The notes: a model not told the origin generated them from the sequence alone. A DNA stretch of 64,000 nucleotides from Desulfosporosinus sp. HMP52 (GCF_000765145.1 NZ_JMGA01000020.1:181721-245720), one strand, 5' to 3'; positions 19,372 to 28,348 are shown, numbered from the stretch's first letter. A program made the numbers and translations.

Positions 19372-20139
19372 ATGAACAAAGTAAGTGTTTATGGGAGCTT
19401 TACACAAGCTCTTTTCTTTTCAGGTGTTGTTTCTATTCCAAAATATTTACTGACCCATTATAGAAAAATCGGGATCTGTGATAGCGAGATGTTAGTATTA
19501 ATTCAGATATTATGTGAAGCCGAAGTGAATCCATATCCCTCGATTTCAACTTTAGCTGGACGAATGACTGCTCCATCCTCTGAGATAGAAGAGAAATTGG
19601 GAGGGTTAGTCGAGCGAAAACTTCTTTCCATCGAAAGGTACTGGAACCCAGTTGAACAAAAGTGGGGAAATTGTTATAGTTTTGTTGGTTTAATCGAAGA
19701 GCTTGCAGAATTATGGGCAATTGAGAGATCCCAGCAATTAGAAGAAGAACGAATCCTTAAACAACAACAGGTCCCTTTAAATATCCCATCTACTTCACCT
19801 AATCCAGCGATGGAGAACTTAATTCAAACTTTTGAGCAAGAGTTGGGACGCCTGCTTACGCGCTTGGAATGTGAAAATCTGGACAAATGGCTATCTTCAC
19901 ATTTTTCGGAGGAATTAATTATTGAGGCCTTAAGAAGAGGGGTTAGTGCAGGCATTCGAAACTTTCGTTATTTAGATTCGATTCTTAGAGAATGGGAAAA
20001 AAAGGGACTTCGTACACGAGCTGAGATCGAAGCAGAAGATGCATTTTTTCAATCCCGTCAGGAAAAAAAGACTACTAAGTCTAAAAGTAAAGGTGCTACA
20101 AAAACTACTTCTAATAAATATGAGAATTTTTATCTTTAG
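19372..20139 (+). CDS. dnaD: DnaD-domain replication initiation protein
   Basis: A 255-residue protein with an N-terminal winged-helix region (residues about 20-90, typical DnaD N-domain) and a C-terminal DnaD/DnaB2 domain (about 140-205) with the pattern L-x-K-W...E-L-I-x-E-A-L, then N-F-x-Y-L-x-x-I-L-x-x-W. A basic Lys/Thr/Ser tail follows. It primes helicase loading at origins in Firmicutes. Start ATG 19372 has GGGGAGA upstream. dnaC follows after 45 bases, forming a primosome pair, with dnaB absent from the window. Confidence 0.85.
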   Translation: MNKVSVYGSFTQALFFSGVVSIPKYLLTHYRKIGICDSEMLVLIQILCEAEVNPYPSISTLAGRMTAPSSEIEEKLGGLVERKLLSIERYWNPVEQKWGNCYSFVGLIEELAELWAIERSQQLEEERILKQQQVPLNIPSTSPNPAMENLIQTFEQELGRLLTRLECENLDKWLSSHFSEELIIEALRRGVSAGIRNFRYLDSILREWEKKGLRTRAEIEAEDAFFQSRQEKKTTKSKSKGATKTTSNKYENFYL

Positions 20140-20184
20140 AACATTTGGTACTAGGCCAAGTTTTCTATAGGAGGATCTTCAACT

Positions 20185-20988
20185 ATGAAAAATGTCAAAG
20201 ATATTTTATCGACCAATCTCATACCTTCAAGGCCCAATTATGAGAAACCAAAAGTTACAGCACCCCCTTCTAATGGGAGGCAGTGTCCTATTTGTCAGGA
20301 TCGGGGAATTGTCCTGGAAGGTGATATTGCCTATCCTTGCAGCTGTATGGAAACCAGAAAGTTAGAAAATCAATTTCGGCATGCTCGAATTTCTCGGGAA
20401 CTAATGAACTGTCGATTAGATAAGTTTCGCTTTGATTATTATTCGGCGGATCTAGCGGAGTCACATCGCGAAGGAGCAGCCAAGGCCTTAAAAGCCGCTA
20501 AAAGCTTTGTAGATGATTGTTTGCGTTCCCCTTATGGCTTGGGATTACTATTTACTGGGCCGGTTGGCTCGGGTAAAACCTATCTGGCTGCATCAATCGC
20601 CAACGAGCTAATGGAACATAATTTAAAGGTTCTTTTTCTTATCGTTCCGGATCTGCTTGATGAATTGAGAGCTACGTACAAGTCGGATGTTAATGAACTT
20701 GATCTATTAGATTCTGCGCGAAGTATACCTATCTTAATCCTCGATGATTTAGGGGCTCATAATTATACTGAATGGACAAGAAATAGACTATATTCAATTA
20801 TTAATTATCGCCTAAATGAACAGTTGCCAACAGTTATTACGTCGAATCTTTCTCTTGATGAAATGGAGGATTTTCTTGGATTACGGACAACTTCTCGAAT
20901 TATTCAATCTTCAAGGATTTTTCGGTTAACTGTCCAAAAAGACATTCGCTTACAGATTTATCAGGAAAGGGAAAGTAAAGCTAAGTAG
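20185..20988 (+). CDS. DnaC/DnaI-like helicase-loader ATPase
   Basis: A 267-residue AAA+ protein: N-terminal Cys cluster (CPICQDRG ... CSC) resembling the zinc module of DnaI, Walker A GPVGSGKT at residues 125-132, Walker B LILDDLGAH, and a sensor-like TSNLSLDEM. It loads the replicative helicase and works with the DnaD-type protein upstream. IstB of IS21 is related, but no transposase gene adjoins. Start ATG 20185 behind ATAGGAGGAT. A terminator follows at 21017. Confidence 0.88.
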   Translation: MKNVKDILSTNLIPSRPNYEKPKVTAPPSNGRQCPICQDRGIVLEGDIAYPCSCMETRKLENQFRHARISRELMNCRLDKFRFDYYSADLAESHREGAAKALKAAKSFVDDCLRSPYGLGLLFTGPVGSGKTYLAASIANELMEHNLKVLFLIVPDLLDELRATYKSDVNELDLLDSARSIPILILDDLGAHNYTEWTRNRLYSIINYRLNEQLPTVITSNLSLDEMEDFLGLRTTSRIIQSSRIFRLTVQKDIRLQIYQERESKAK

Positions 20989-21016
20989 TTTGTTGAGTTG
21001 AAAAATATTTTCTGAA

Positions 21017-21056
21017 ACCTATGCATGTCCTTAAGAGGATGCGCATAGGTTTTTTT
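21017..21056 (+). terminator. terminator after dnaC-like gene
   Basis: ACCTATGC (21017-21024) pairs with GCATAGGT (21043-21050), and TCCT/AGGA strengthens the inside. Seven T residues follow. It is 28 bases after the stop codon. Confidence 0.85.
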
Positions 21057-21084
21057 AAGTAAAAAAATAAGGAGGTGTTCCGCT

Positions 21085-21663
21085 ATGGCTAAAATTATCA
21101 CTATTAATCGTAAGTATATTGCCATGGTCGCCAGTGTATGTTTGATTTGTCTGCTTGGTTTTGCTGGGTTTTCTCTTTGGGAAAATAAGAATGAAGGTGT
21201 TTCTAAAAACATGGGTAATCCCGAGATAAAAATGATCGGAGTTACTGTTGAGCCGGGGTCAGTTGTTAAGGATCTCACTTATGGCAGCGTTACATTAAAA
21301 GGTGCCCAGGTAATTACAACTAAAACTTTTGATCTTGTCATTACAGTACAAAATATGACCGCCAAAAAGATGACAAATATTCCAGTGGAATTGCAAATGA
21401 GTTTAATTGGAGATGACACTAAAAAGGTAACAACGCCAGGCAGTCTGGAAGTATTAGAACCCGGTGCTACAGCCCGAGTTGCTTTTCGTCAGATCAATGT
21501 ATTAGGGGATGCTTCAGGTAAAAGTGCCACAGAGGGTCAGCATTTAATCACGTTGAGAGTTAATGCTAATCCTGAGGGGGGCGTAGAGCAGACTACTGAA
21601 GCAAGTTTTCGTTTTAATGTAGATACAACTGTTAAAGCACCAGCAACAGTAAAAAAGCAATAA
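21085..21663 (+). CDS. membrane-anchored extracytoplasmic protein, unknown function
   Basis: A 192-residue protein with one N-terminal membrane segment (about residues 11-31) and an outside beta-rich domain (about 48-180) built from Thr/Val-rich strands, such as FDLVITVQNM and EPGATARVAF, recalling Ig-like/CARDB or FxLYD-type folds. No enzyme motif is seen. Start ATG 21085 behind AAGGAGGTG. It is a single-gene unit between two terminators (21017 and 21677). Function not assigned. Confidence 0.75.
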   Translation: MAKIITINRKYIAMVASVCLICLLGFAGFSLWENKNEGVSKNMGNPEIKMIGVTVEPGSVVKDLTYGSVTLKGAQVITTKTFDLVITVQNMTAKKMTNIPVELQMSLIGDDTKKVTTPGSLEVLEPGATARVAFRQINVLGDASGKSATEGQHLITLRVNANPEGGVEQTTEASFRFNVDTTVKAPATVKKQ

Positions 21664-21676
21664 GTTGAATCTCCAA

Positions 21677-21708
21677 AATAAGTGCTGTCAAGCACTTATT
21701 TTTGTTTT
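21677..21708 (+). terminator. terminator
   Basis: Perfect 10-base arms AATAAGTGCT / AGCACTTATT with a GTCA loop, followed by TTTGTTTT, 14 bases after the stop of the 21085 gene. Confidence 0.9.
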
Positions 21709-21814
21709 CAGTAAAATAGGGATATAATAGAATGGACGTAAGCAACAATGTCAATCAAGAACTCCTCCTCCTCCATTTGCAGGGGGAAGCACTGGACTAG
21801 GTGAGGTGGATAAT

Positions 21815-22546
21815 ATGGAAATAAAAGTTGATTTACATACTCATACCGTTTCAAGTGGACATGCCTATAGTACACTATCAGAAAACGCCTTAGCAGCATC
21901 TCGTAACGGCATTGAATTACTCGGTATGACTGATCATGGGCCGACAATGCCAGGTGCACCACATTTATACCATTTTGGAAATTTAGGCATTATTCCCGAA
22001 GAAATACATGGAGTTAAAATATTGCCTGGTGTGGAAGCTAATATCACAAGCCATGAAGGAGAGTTAGATATTCCCATCAGATATCTGGATCAAATGAAAC
22101 TGGTTCTAGTGGGTTTGCATGGTATTTGCTACCCTGGAGGAACCGCTGATCAAAATACTGAGGCGTATGTTAAAGCTATGAGAAATCCCTATACGGATAT
22201 GATGGTGCATCCTGGGCGTCCTGAATTTGAACTGGATCTCGAACGAATTGCTTACATGTCAGCTGAGTTAGGTATTCCCGTCGAGATCAATAACAGTTCT
22301 CTAGCCAACGAAAAACTGGGGGCCTGGGGAAATTGCAGACGATTTGCCAAATATATGGTTCAATACAAGGGGCCTGTTATTTTGGGCAGCGATGCTCATT
22401 TTTCATATCTAGTGGGAGATTTTAGTCATGCCCTCAGTTTAGTAAGAGAAGTGGGACTGGCTGAAGAGCAAATTCTCAATAGCTCGCCCAAACGGGTTTT
22501 AAATTATTTAGCTGATCGTCGGAAAAGTCGACCTAGCATTTCTTAG
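21815..22546 (+). CDS. PHP-domain phosphatase (YcdX-like)
   Basis: A 243-residue PHP hydrolase. Metal ligands are visible in DLHTHTVSSGHAYST (H8, H10, H16), MTDHGP, PGVEANI, MVHPGRPEF and GSDAHFSY. This is the full metal-site set of YcdX-type trinuclear-zinc phosphatases. Physiological substrate unknown. ATG 21815 is preferred over the in-frame GTG at 21806 because GTGAGGTGG lies just upstream of the ATG and overlaps the GTG. Length is close to E. coli YcdX. Confidence 0.88.
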   Translation: MEIKVDLHTHTVSSGHAYSTLSENALAASRNGIELLGMTDHGPTMPGAPHLYHFGNLGIIPEEIHGVKILPGVEANITSHEGELDIPIRYLDQMKLVLVGLHGICYPGGTADQNTEAYVKAMRNPYTDMMVHPGRPEFELDLERIAYMSAELGIPVEINNSSLANEKLGAWGNCRRFAKYMVQYKGPVILGSDAHFSYLVGDFSHALSLVREVGLAEEQILNSSPKRVLNYLADRRKSRPSIS

Positions 22547-22634
22547 TGTAAAAGCCCAGTTACAACTCTAAATACTACAGAAAAGGTACACGAAACCCCT
22601 TGTTACCATATATTGTATTGAAGGAGGGGTGAAA

Positions 22635-23348
22635 TTGTTCGATAAACAAGTAGAGGAAAGTTGCGGAGAACCTATTGTTATAGGAATCGAATTCTTTTGC
22701 CCCATCAGCTCGGCTCCAGGAAGTTCAAGTCTAATATTTACTCAACCTCTTTTGACAGGGAAAGTGTTTGAATCCTCCGCTGTGGTTATTGGAGCTCAAA
22801 TCATTCTTTACATTGCCCATCATCTTTTCGGATATAAAAGTATCCCTATTCTGGACACTAAAAATAACCAAACCATCCAAATGCCGCTTTCTGAACTTCA
22901 AGACTTTTTAAAGTGGATGGCTAACGGATCTGGAACTTTTGCTAACCTAAACGCTGCCACTGCGGGAAGTAATAATATTTTAGAATCAGACCCGGAAGTT
23001 ATAGGTACAGTTAGTGACCGTGGCTTTCGAACTCCCCAGAGCCCTGAAGCCCCACTGGTTTTTGCAATCTACGTTATAGGAAACTTTTCCAATAAACCCT
23101 ATACTCCCATTGTTGAGATTATTGTCCCGATCCTCACATTTCCTGGTCTGCGAGGAGCACTACCAATCTTGATTATTAGTTTACTAGCAACGATATTTGT
23201 AAGAGCTGTAGTTCCACCGGAATCGACGGGTGCTAGACCCCTTGCTAAGCCTAGCCCCTTAAATGATAATACTAATCCTCTTACTTTTACCCCAAACGAT
23301 CTGCTGAAAATGTTTACTAAATTTGGCAAGCATTTCAACACAAATTAA
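22635..23348 (+). CDS. protein of unknown function
   Basis: I do not recognise this protein of about 237 residues. It has hydrophobic stretches (IGAQIILYIAHHLFGY near 60 and LPILIISLLATIFVRAVV near 190), conserved-looking Pro/Gly segments, and a polar tail. The second stretch could be a membrane segment. Start: TTG 22635 lies seven bases after AAGGAGG; an in-frame GTG at 22629 overlaps that site. A reverse-strand frame at 23099-23341 overlaps it but has no ribosome site. A hairpin follows at 23389. Confidence 0.65.
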   Translation: MFDKQVEESCGEPIVIGIEFFCPISSAPGSSSLIFTQPLLTGKVFESSAVVIGAQIILYIAHHLFGYKSIPILDTKNNQTIQMPLSELQDFLKWMANGSGTFANLNAATAGSNNILESDPEVIGTVSDRGFRTPQSPEAPLVFAIYVIGNFSNKPYTPIVEIIVPILTFPGLRGALPILIISLLATIFVRAVVPPESTGARPLAKPSPLNDNTNPLTFTPNDLLKMFTKFGKHFNTN

Positions 23349-23388
23349 CGCAAATAATCGGCTTAGATAGCAAAGAATGGAAGATAAT

Positions 23389-23424
23389 CCACTAAGGAAA
23401 GGTAAAAAGTTCTTTCCTTAGTGG
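23389..23424 (+). terminator. hairpin, probable terminator
   Basis: Perfect 13-base arms CCACTAAGGAAAG / CTTTCCTTAGTGG around a 10-base loop, 40 bases after the preceding stop. It lacks a T-run on the + strand, so strength is uncertain. Confidence 0.6.
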
Positions 23425-23555
23425 TTATAGGAAATATATAGGAATAAATTCATTTGTTTCACTAAATTATTTATAGTACAATGTGTTTTGTGGACAAACT
23501 ATGTTTAGAACCTCTAATGACGAATTAGAACATACAAAGTAAAGGACGTGTAGTA

Positions 23556-24212
23556 GTGCTTTTTAAAAGTGGACAGATTGATCGTGAACGTATAGCGGGA
23601 GCAATTATAATCATAAGCCTATTTATGATATTACTAACTGTGATTGGAATTCAGTTTTTAAATGTTAAAGTCACTAATATTGAATTAATTGATCGTGGCT
23701 TATACTCGGTGATTACTGAAAAGGGACCTGTTAATATTGGTAAAGAGGATGTCCTGCGTATTGAAAGAACCTATACAAAAGCAGCAATGACTGGTACACA
23801 AGTAGAGTTAGATAAGATATATACAACTAAAGGGTTTATTTTTATTTCTTCGTTAGACCCTTATTATAAGAATGGAAAAGAACTCATTAATTCTGTGGAT
23901 TTTGATGGGGACAAAGTTTGGATTCATCCTTCAAACGGGAGCGCTGAGACATCAATTGAACAACGGCAAAATGCTAATTTGAAACTTATTCAGCCATTCA
24001 GTTATGCCATTGGCACATCCACTAAATTAATTTCTCTGATATTTTCGGTCTTATCTTTGCAATATCTCTCTTTAGCTATCGGTGGTTTGGCATTATTAAT
24101 CCTCATATTTCCACTTAGGTTAGAGGGGACTTTAGCAGTACAATCCCTGGTTGCAAAGAATCCGGAATATAGCAATGAAGATGAGCAACAGCTTGATGCA
24201 ATTGCAAAATAA
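23556..24212 (+). CDS. membrane protein of unknown function
   Basis: A 218-residue protein with an N-terminal membrane segment (about 10-32), an external region of about 120 residues (ITEKGPVNIGKEDVLRIERT and after) and a long hydrophobic C-terminal segment (about 158-190), ending in an acidic tail. No known domain is recognised. GTG 23556 is nine bases from AAAGGAC. Single gene, followed by osmC after 49 bases, so possibly co-transcribed with it. Confidence 0.7.
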   Translation: MLFKSGQIDRERIAGAIIIISLFMILLTVIGIQFLNVKVTNIELIDRGLYSVITEKGPVNIGKEDVLRIERTYTKAAMTGTQVELDKIYTTKGFIFISSLDPYYKNGKELINSVDFDGDKVWIHPSNGSAETSIEQRQNANLKLIQPFSYAIGTSTKLISLIFSVLSLQYLSLAIGGLALLILIFPLRLEGTLAVQSLVAKNPEYSNEDEQQLDAIAK

Positions 24213-24261
24213 TCTAAACACCATTTGACTTCAACGGTTTTTCAGAAAGGAGTTGCCTACA

Positions 24262-24675
24262 ATGAAAGTTTCTGTTAAACACATAAAGGGAATGCATTTT
24301 CAAGGTGAAGGTAATTCAAAAGTTGTGACTAATATGGATGCTAGCGTAACTGCTGGAGGAACCGGACGGGGAAGCAGTCCGACGGAAATTTTATTAATGA
24401 CCATTGCTGGCTGTAGTGGGATGGATATTGTTACAATTCTTGAAAAGATGAACGTTAAATTTAATCGCTTTGAAACGACAGTCGAAGGGGAACGTGCCAG
24501 CGATCATCCCCGGGTCTTTAAAGATATTGAACTAGTTTATAAGTTTTGGGGAGATTCTCTTGTCAAAGAGAAGCTTGAGCGTGCAGTGCAACTTTCGATG
24601 GAAAAATATTGTAGTATCGCAAATATGATTGATAAAGCTGCCAATCTTACCTACAGTATTGAAATTAACCCTTAG
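24262..24675 (+). CDS. OsmC family peroxide-handling protein
   Basis: A 137-residue OsmC/Ohr-fold protein. The two reactive cysteines are C51 (AGCSGMD) and C117 (KYCSIANM), the pair that reduces organic hydroperoxides in the family. SSPTEILLMTIAGC is the typical helix. The YhfA-like subgroup is likely, since it lacks the longer Ohr N-terminus. ATG 24262 lies nine bases from GAAAGGAG; an in-frame TTG at 24253 adjoins that site and is rejected. A terminator follows at once. Confidence 0.9.
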   Translation: MKVSVKHIKGMHFQGEGNSKVVTNMDASVTAGGTGRGSSPTEILLMTIAGCSGMDIVTILEKMNVKFNRFETTVEGERASDHPRVFKDIELVYKFWGDSLVKEKLERAVQLSMEKYCSIANMIDKAANLTYSIEINP

Positions 24676-24692
24676 GAATCTTTAGGTATATG

Positions 24693-24720
24693 AGAGCTGC
24701 CCAAAGGCAGCTCTTTTTTT
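24693..24720 (+). terminator. terminator after osmC-family gene
   Basis: AGAGCTGCC (24693-24701) pairs with GGCAGCTCT (24706-24714), loop CAAA, followed by a run of seven T. Confidence 0.95.
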
Positions 24721-24934
24721 GATGTTTTAACATTTAGTGGTTACTTTGATGCTACCGTTAATAATATCTGTCAGACACCGCGTAGAAATAGTGAATAAAA
24801 TAATCCTAGTTAATTTACATTATATAACAATAATTAACTATAAAGGATGGGGACAATGTAGACAATCCTTGATAGAATATGGATGTTTTGTTATACTAAG
24901 AGTCGAAACAACTTGAAATAAAGGATAATGTTAA

Positions 24935-25216
24935 ATGATATTAATTTTAGGGTTTCTGAGAAGTGTTTTACTCATTTGCGTGATTCTATACATTTATTAT
25001 ATTACTCGACGCAAACAAAATGATGTCGTAATTCAAATGTGGTTAACTGTCATCGTTGGAATGTTATCAAGTTTAGCAATTCAAATTCTTAATGTGGTTA
25101 TGGGTAATTCTATATTAGAATCTGTATTACTGAGTATTTTATTTCTTGCTGCGCTTATCGCTTATTCAATATGGAAAGTTTCTGGAGAGTTTAAAAAACG
25201 TCGTTATTCAAAATAG
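24935..25216 (+). CDS. small two- to three-helix membrane protein, unknown function
   Basis: A 93-residue protein made almost wholly of hydrophobic helices (about 2-22, 33-52 and 60-80) with a short basic tail (KKRRYSK). No family recognised. ATG 24935 has AAAGGATAA upstream. It stands alone with its own terminator (25221). It is probably a real gene because of the ribosome site and the terminator, but function is open. Confidence 0.65.
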   Translation: MILILGFLRSVLLICVILYIYYITRRKQNDVVIQMWLTVIVGMLSSLAIQILNVVMGNSILESVLLSILFLAALIAYSIWKVSGEFKKRRYSK

Positions 25217-25220
25217 TTGC

Positions 25221-25252
25221 AGCCGCATATCAAAAAACTGCGGCTTGTTTTT
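25221..25252 (+). terminator. terminator
   Basis: AGCCGCA (25221-25227) pairs with TGCGGCT (25239-25245), followed by TGTTTTT, four bases after the previous stop codon. Confidence 0.85.
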
Positions 25253-25327
25253 ATGTGTATTCTCTCTGAAGGATTGTGACTTTATTACTAAATCATCGAC
25301 AAATATATAAAAGGAGCTATGCTGAAA

Positions 25328-26293
25328 ATGAAAAAACGAGGTAAGATTCGAATTAAAAAGATCGTTATGTTTTTGATTTTTAATATTGTCTTTGGGACAA
25401 TTCTAGTACCCTTCATATTGTTTTGGGGACCCTTTGAGTCACTTAAGATCGTAACAGTAGGCGCAGTAGCAACCTCACGGCATCCTCAGGTCGTAGAGGC
25501 TTTTCTTTCCGAAGAGGAGATAAGCCGTATTATGAATTCTACTAGTTCACAGGGGACTGGTATTAGTCAGGCCTTAGGACGTACGGAAGTGATTACTGAT
25601 AAAGCTTCAGGAATTACAATTGAAGATATTAAAGGCCAGAGCTTTAAAGGAAAAGTTATGCTTATCAAGGATCCTAATCGAATTAAACTAGCGGTTACTA
25701 AAGAAATTGGCGTTACCGGTGAACGAGTTACTGATCTGGTTAAAGATATGAATGCTGTAGCCGGGATAAATGCAGGTGGTTTTTATGACCCCAATGGCAA
25801 AGGCAACGGAGCATTTCCGGACGGAATAACCATGCATGATGGTGAAATAGTCCACAATAATGTCGGGGACAAGGCAGTAAACATTGTTGGATTTGATGAT
25901 AAAGGAAAAATGGTGCTTGGGAAGATGACAGCCAAGCAATTAGAAGAGAAGAATGTCCGTGAAGCGGTCACCTTTGAACCTAATCTAATTGTGGATGGGA
26001 AATTAATGATTACTGGTGATGGAGGGTGGGGAATTGCCCCACGGACGGGAATTGGTCAAAAAGCTGATGGTACGGTAATTTTTGTGGTGATTGACGGTCG
26101 CCAACCTACTTGGAGCATTGGGGCAAACTTACGTGACCTGATGAACGTCTTTAAAGACTACGGTGCTGTCAATGCCATTAATCTAGATGGAGGATCATCC
26201 TCAGAACTTGTTTATGATGGCAAGGTTATGAATAAGCTTTGGAATATTTTTGGCGAGAGATATATACCTACTGCCTTTGTAGTTACCCCATAA
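25328..26293 (+). CDS. phosphodiester glycosidase (NAGPA-domain) family protein
   Basis: A protein of about 321 residues: short basic N-terminus, one membrane segment (about 10-33), a stem, then a NAGPA-type domain (about 130-320). Seen: AVAGINAGGFYDPNGKG, DGEIVHNN, NLIVDGK, PRTGIGQKADGTVIFVVIDG and AINLDGGSSSELVYDG, matching the family that cleaves phosphodiester-linked sugars in surface polymers. ATG 25328 is 11 bases from AAAGGAG; the in-frame ATG 25319 is only two bases from it. Next gene follows after 34 bases and is likely in the same operon. Confidence 0.85.
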   Translation: MKKRGKIRIKKIVMFLIFNIVFGTILVPFILFWGPFESLKIVTVGAVATSRHPQVVEAFLSEEEISRIMNSTSSQGTGISQALGRTEVITDKASGITIEDIKGQSFKGKVMLIKDPNRIKLAVTKEIGVTGERVTDLVKDMNAVAGINAGGFYDPNGKGNGAFPDGITMHDGEIVHNNVGDKAVNIVGFDDKGKMVLGKMTAKQLEEKNVREAVTFEPNLIVDGKLMITGDGGWGIAPRTGIGQKADGTVIFVVIDGRQPTWSIGANLRDLMNVFKDYGAVNAINLDGGSSSELVYDGKVMNKLWNIFGERYIPTAFVVTP

Positions 26294-26327
26294 ATTACTA
26301 ACAGTTTTTAAAGGAGAAAAATATCGC

Positions 26328-27629
26328 ATGAAAAAGAAACTGCGTACTATATTCGTTTGGGTCTTAGTTTCACTCCTGTTGCAATTTGGCGCGTATTCCT
26401 ATTTGGAAAATAAAGTAGCTCAAGTCGTCATGCCTAATGAACCCAGTGGTCCAATCACTAAAGAACTTCAAGCAACAATACCTGGTACAGAGTTTGAAAA
26501 TATTCAAGTATCTTATGCTAAGGACTATCTAGCTTATACTGAAAACGGTACCCTTAAAATCTTTAACCTAAAAAAGGAAAAGATTGTCTTCGAAAAAAAG
26601 ACTAATGATAAATCCCTGGGTGTTTTATCCTATCAATGGTTGCCAGACCGTGATACTTTGCTCTACTTTTACGCCAAGAAGAATCCTAATCCGGTAACCT
26701 ACGTAACTGTACCGATTAAACCGACAACACCAACAGTTGACACTAAAACTGATCAAAAAACCGATACTAAGATCGATCCAAAAGTGGAAGATCCTAATCA
26801 GAAACCTGCAAAAACCGTTGATAAAGTTGAGCAAAAGGAGACTCCTGTCCAGACAAAAACTGAAGTTCGGTATAATAATCCTCAGATAACTGAATTATAT
26901 ACCCTTGAGCTACCTGGTTCAGATGAAGATACTGAACCAGACGACCGGTTTAATCAAACCATTAACGAATTCCCCGCCGGTGGAAAAATCGATGAATTAG
27001 TCTTCTCAACCTCTACCAATCTGATATACCTTACGGTTAAAGATGGCTCTAAAGAACTGCTGATGGAAATTGACGTCATGAAAAATGTCCGTACTTTAAA
27101 TCGAACAGGTGAGATTGTTGATGGCATGGCCGCCTCTGATAGGTATGGAACACTTTATATCAACAGTAAGATTGGCGGAACGAAACAAGTTGTCTCTTTA
27201 GGAGTCGGTAACCGACATGTTATTTCTAAGAATGCTAATGACAAGGTTTTAGGAATACGAGATGGCAAAATATATATTGGTGAAGTCATAAACAATGAAC
27301 TGGTTAAAATAAAAACAACTGAGGATCGTTCAGAGATAAGTGATAACCCATCCCTTAAAACTGAATGGGAGGGCTCAATACCACTCAGTGAAGTCAGCAT
27401 CCTTATCGGTTCTCAAGGGGAAGTAGTGATTTACAATCAACAAACTGCTTATATTATTAAATCAGGAGAACTTAATGAGATCTCATTGAAGGGTGATGAG
27501 AATTATATCTCTGATGATGGAGCAGAGCTTATAGAACTAAAAAAATCAGGGACTTCCACCCTTGTTGAACTGCAAGCATTAAATCCTAAAGAATCTGGAA
27601 TTGTAACAAATTCCTTTCATTTAGAGTAG
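26328..27629 (+). CDS. membrane-anchored secreted protein, unknown function
   Basis: A 433-residue protein with an N-terminal membrane anchor (about 6-24) and an outside region with beta-rich repeats suggestive of a propeller (segments like YLAYTENGTLKIFNLKKEK and later TLYINSKIGGTKQVVSLG). It is interrupted at about residues 130-180 by a Thr/Lys/Asp/Pro linker with many D-x-K-x-D units. No enzyme signature. ATG 26328 behind AAAGGAG. It sits 34 bases after the phosphodiester glycosidase gene, pointing to a joint cell-envelope role (inference). Confidence 0.7.
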   Translation: MKKKLRTIFVWVLVSLLLQFGAYSYLENKVAQVVMPNEPSGPITKELQATIPGTEFENIQVSYAKDYLAYTENGTLKIFNLKKEKIVFEKKTNDKSLGVLSYQWLPDRDTLLYFYAKKNPNPVTYVTVPIKPTTPTVDTKTDQKTDTKIDPKVEDPNQKPAKTVDKVEQKETPVQTKTEVRYNNPQITELYTLELPGSDEDTEPDDRFNQTINEFPAGGKIDELVFSTSTNLIYLTVKDGSKELLMEIDVMKNVRTLNRTGEIVDGMAASDRYGTLYINSKIGGTKQVVSLGVGNRHVISKNANDKVLGIRDGKIYIGEVINNELVKIKTTEDRSEISDNPSLKTEWEGSIPLSEVSILIGSQGEVVIYNQQTAYIIKSGELNEISLKGDENYISDDGAELIELKKSGTSTLVELQALNPKESGIVTNSFHLE

Positions 27630-28270
27630 ACCCCCATGCCGCTTACTCAGCACCATCAGAGTATGAAAAAGGGTCTCTGGGGTCAGGCAGCTTCTCCCAC
27701 ATCCGTTCACTCAACACTCCGAGGCTCGCCCACACGCTTTCGCGGGAGCTCCGCCAAACCTCTGGGGAATACCTGTGAAGTGAACCACTGGCTGCGCTTC
27801 CCCACGCAAGCTTTGTGGGCTTTACCGCCTCTCCGCGTGATTCGTTCACTCCTGTTGGGAGAAGCTGCCTTCCTAACACGCCAAGGATTCCACGAAGACT
27901 TACCTAAGAATCCCAAACTTTTGCTTACACTCCCAACAAACTGGCTGGAGGAGCGCTTTTCTGCTAAGCGGATGCGTCAGTGAAGCCGCGCTAAGGCGAG
28001 CGCCGACGGTTCGTGTCCCCTAGCGCGCCGCAGGTTTACATGCGACGGAACACGATGTTCCTAGTGCCGCATGCGCCAGGGACGGCATAGCATGCGGCCA
28101 GAAATGCCTGGAGGTTCGGACGCGCTCGCGAACCGTCCAGCGAACCAGCGGCGCAACTCGCAGACGCGTGCAGATCGATGACACTGTCTTCGCACGGGTT
28201 AAAACAGCCAGCAAGCGCTCCGCCCCAGAGCCTAACAGAAGAACGTCCCTCTGTCAGGATGAGTTTTTCA
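27630..28270. repeat. GC-rich, palindrome-dense non-coding island
   Basis: About 640 bases between convergent genes, with base composition unlike the surroundings (lines near 28021-28140 count 62-65 % GC). Inverted repeats seen: 27686-27699 with 27856-27869 (14 of 14), 28005-28013 with 28129-28137 (9 of 9), a hairpin GGAACA-CGA-TGTTCC at 28047-28061 inside CATGCG/CGCATG arms (28039-28073), and CCCAC/GTGGG near 27801-27819. A direct repeat CGTTCACTC occurs at about 27704 and 27843. Frames on both strands lack ribosome sites and look non-coding. Candidates: multicopy intergenic repeat, decayed mobile element or structured RNA. Confidence 0.6.
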
Positions 28271-28300
28271 GAGTAGAATGAAGTGAATACAGACAGGTAT

Positions 28301-28332
28301 GTAAAAAGAACACCCTATGGTGTTCTTTTTAC
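28301..28332. terminator. bidirectional terminator
   Basis: Perfect 14-base arms GTAAAAAGAACACC / GGTGTTCTTTTTAC with a CTAT loop. The A-run and T-run lie inside the arms, so it can end transcripts from both sides: the reverse-strand UPF0182 gene (stop at 28349) and anything crossing the GC-rich island. Confidence 0.9.
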
Positions 28333-28348
28333 AGTTATGCTTAAGAGT

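Noticed and set aside
20185..20988. IstB of an IS21 element
   Set aside because: No transposase partner or terminal repeats; pairing with a DnaD-type gene and the N-terminal Cys module favour a helicase loader.
23099..23341. 80-codon reverse frame within the 22635 gene
   Set aside because: It overlaps a forward gene that has a good ribosome site, and lacks one itself.
27636..27983. 115-codon forward frame and overlapping reverse frames in the GC-rich island
   Set aside because: No ribosome site, proline/arginine-rich low-complexity translation, several frames open at once because of high GC; read as non-coding.
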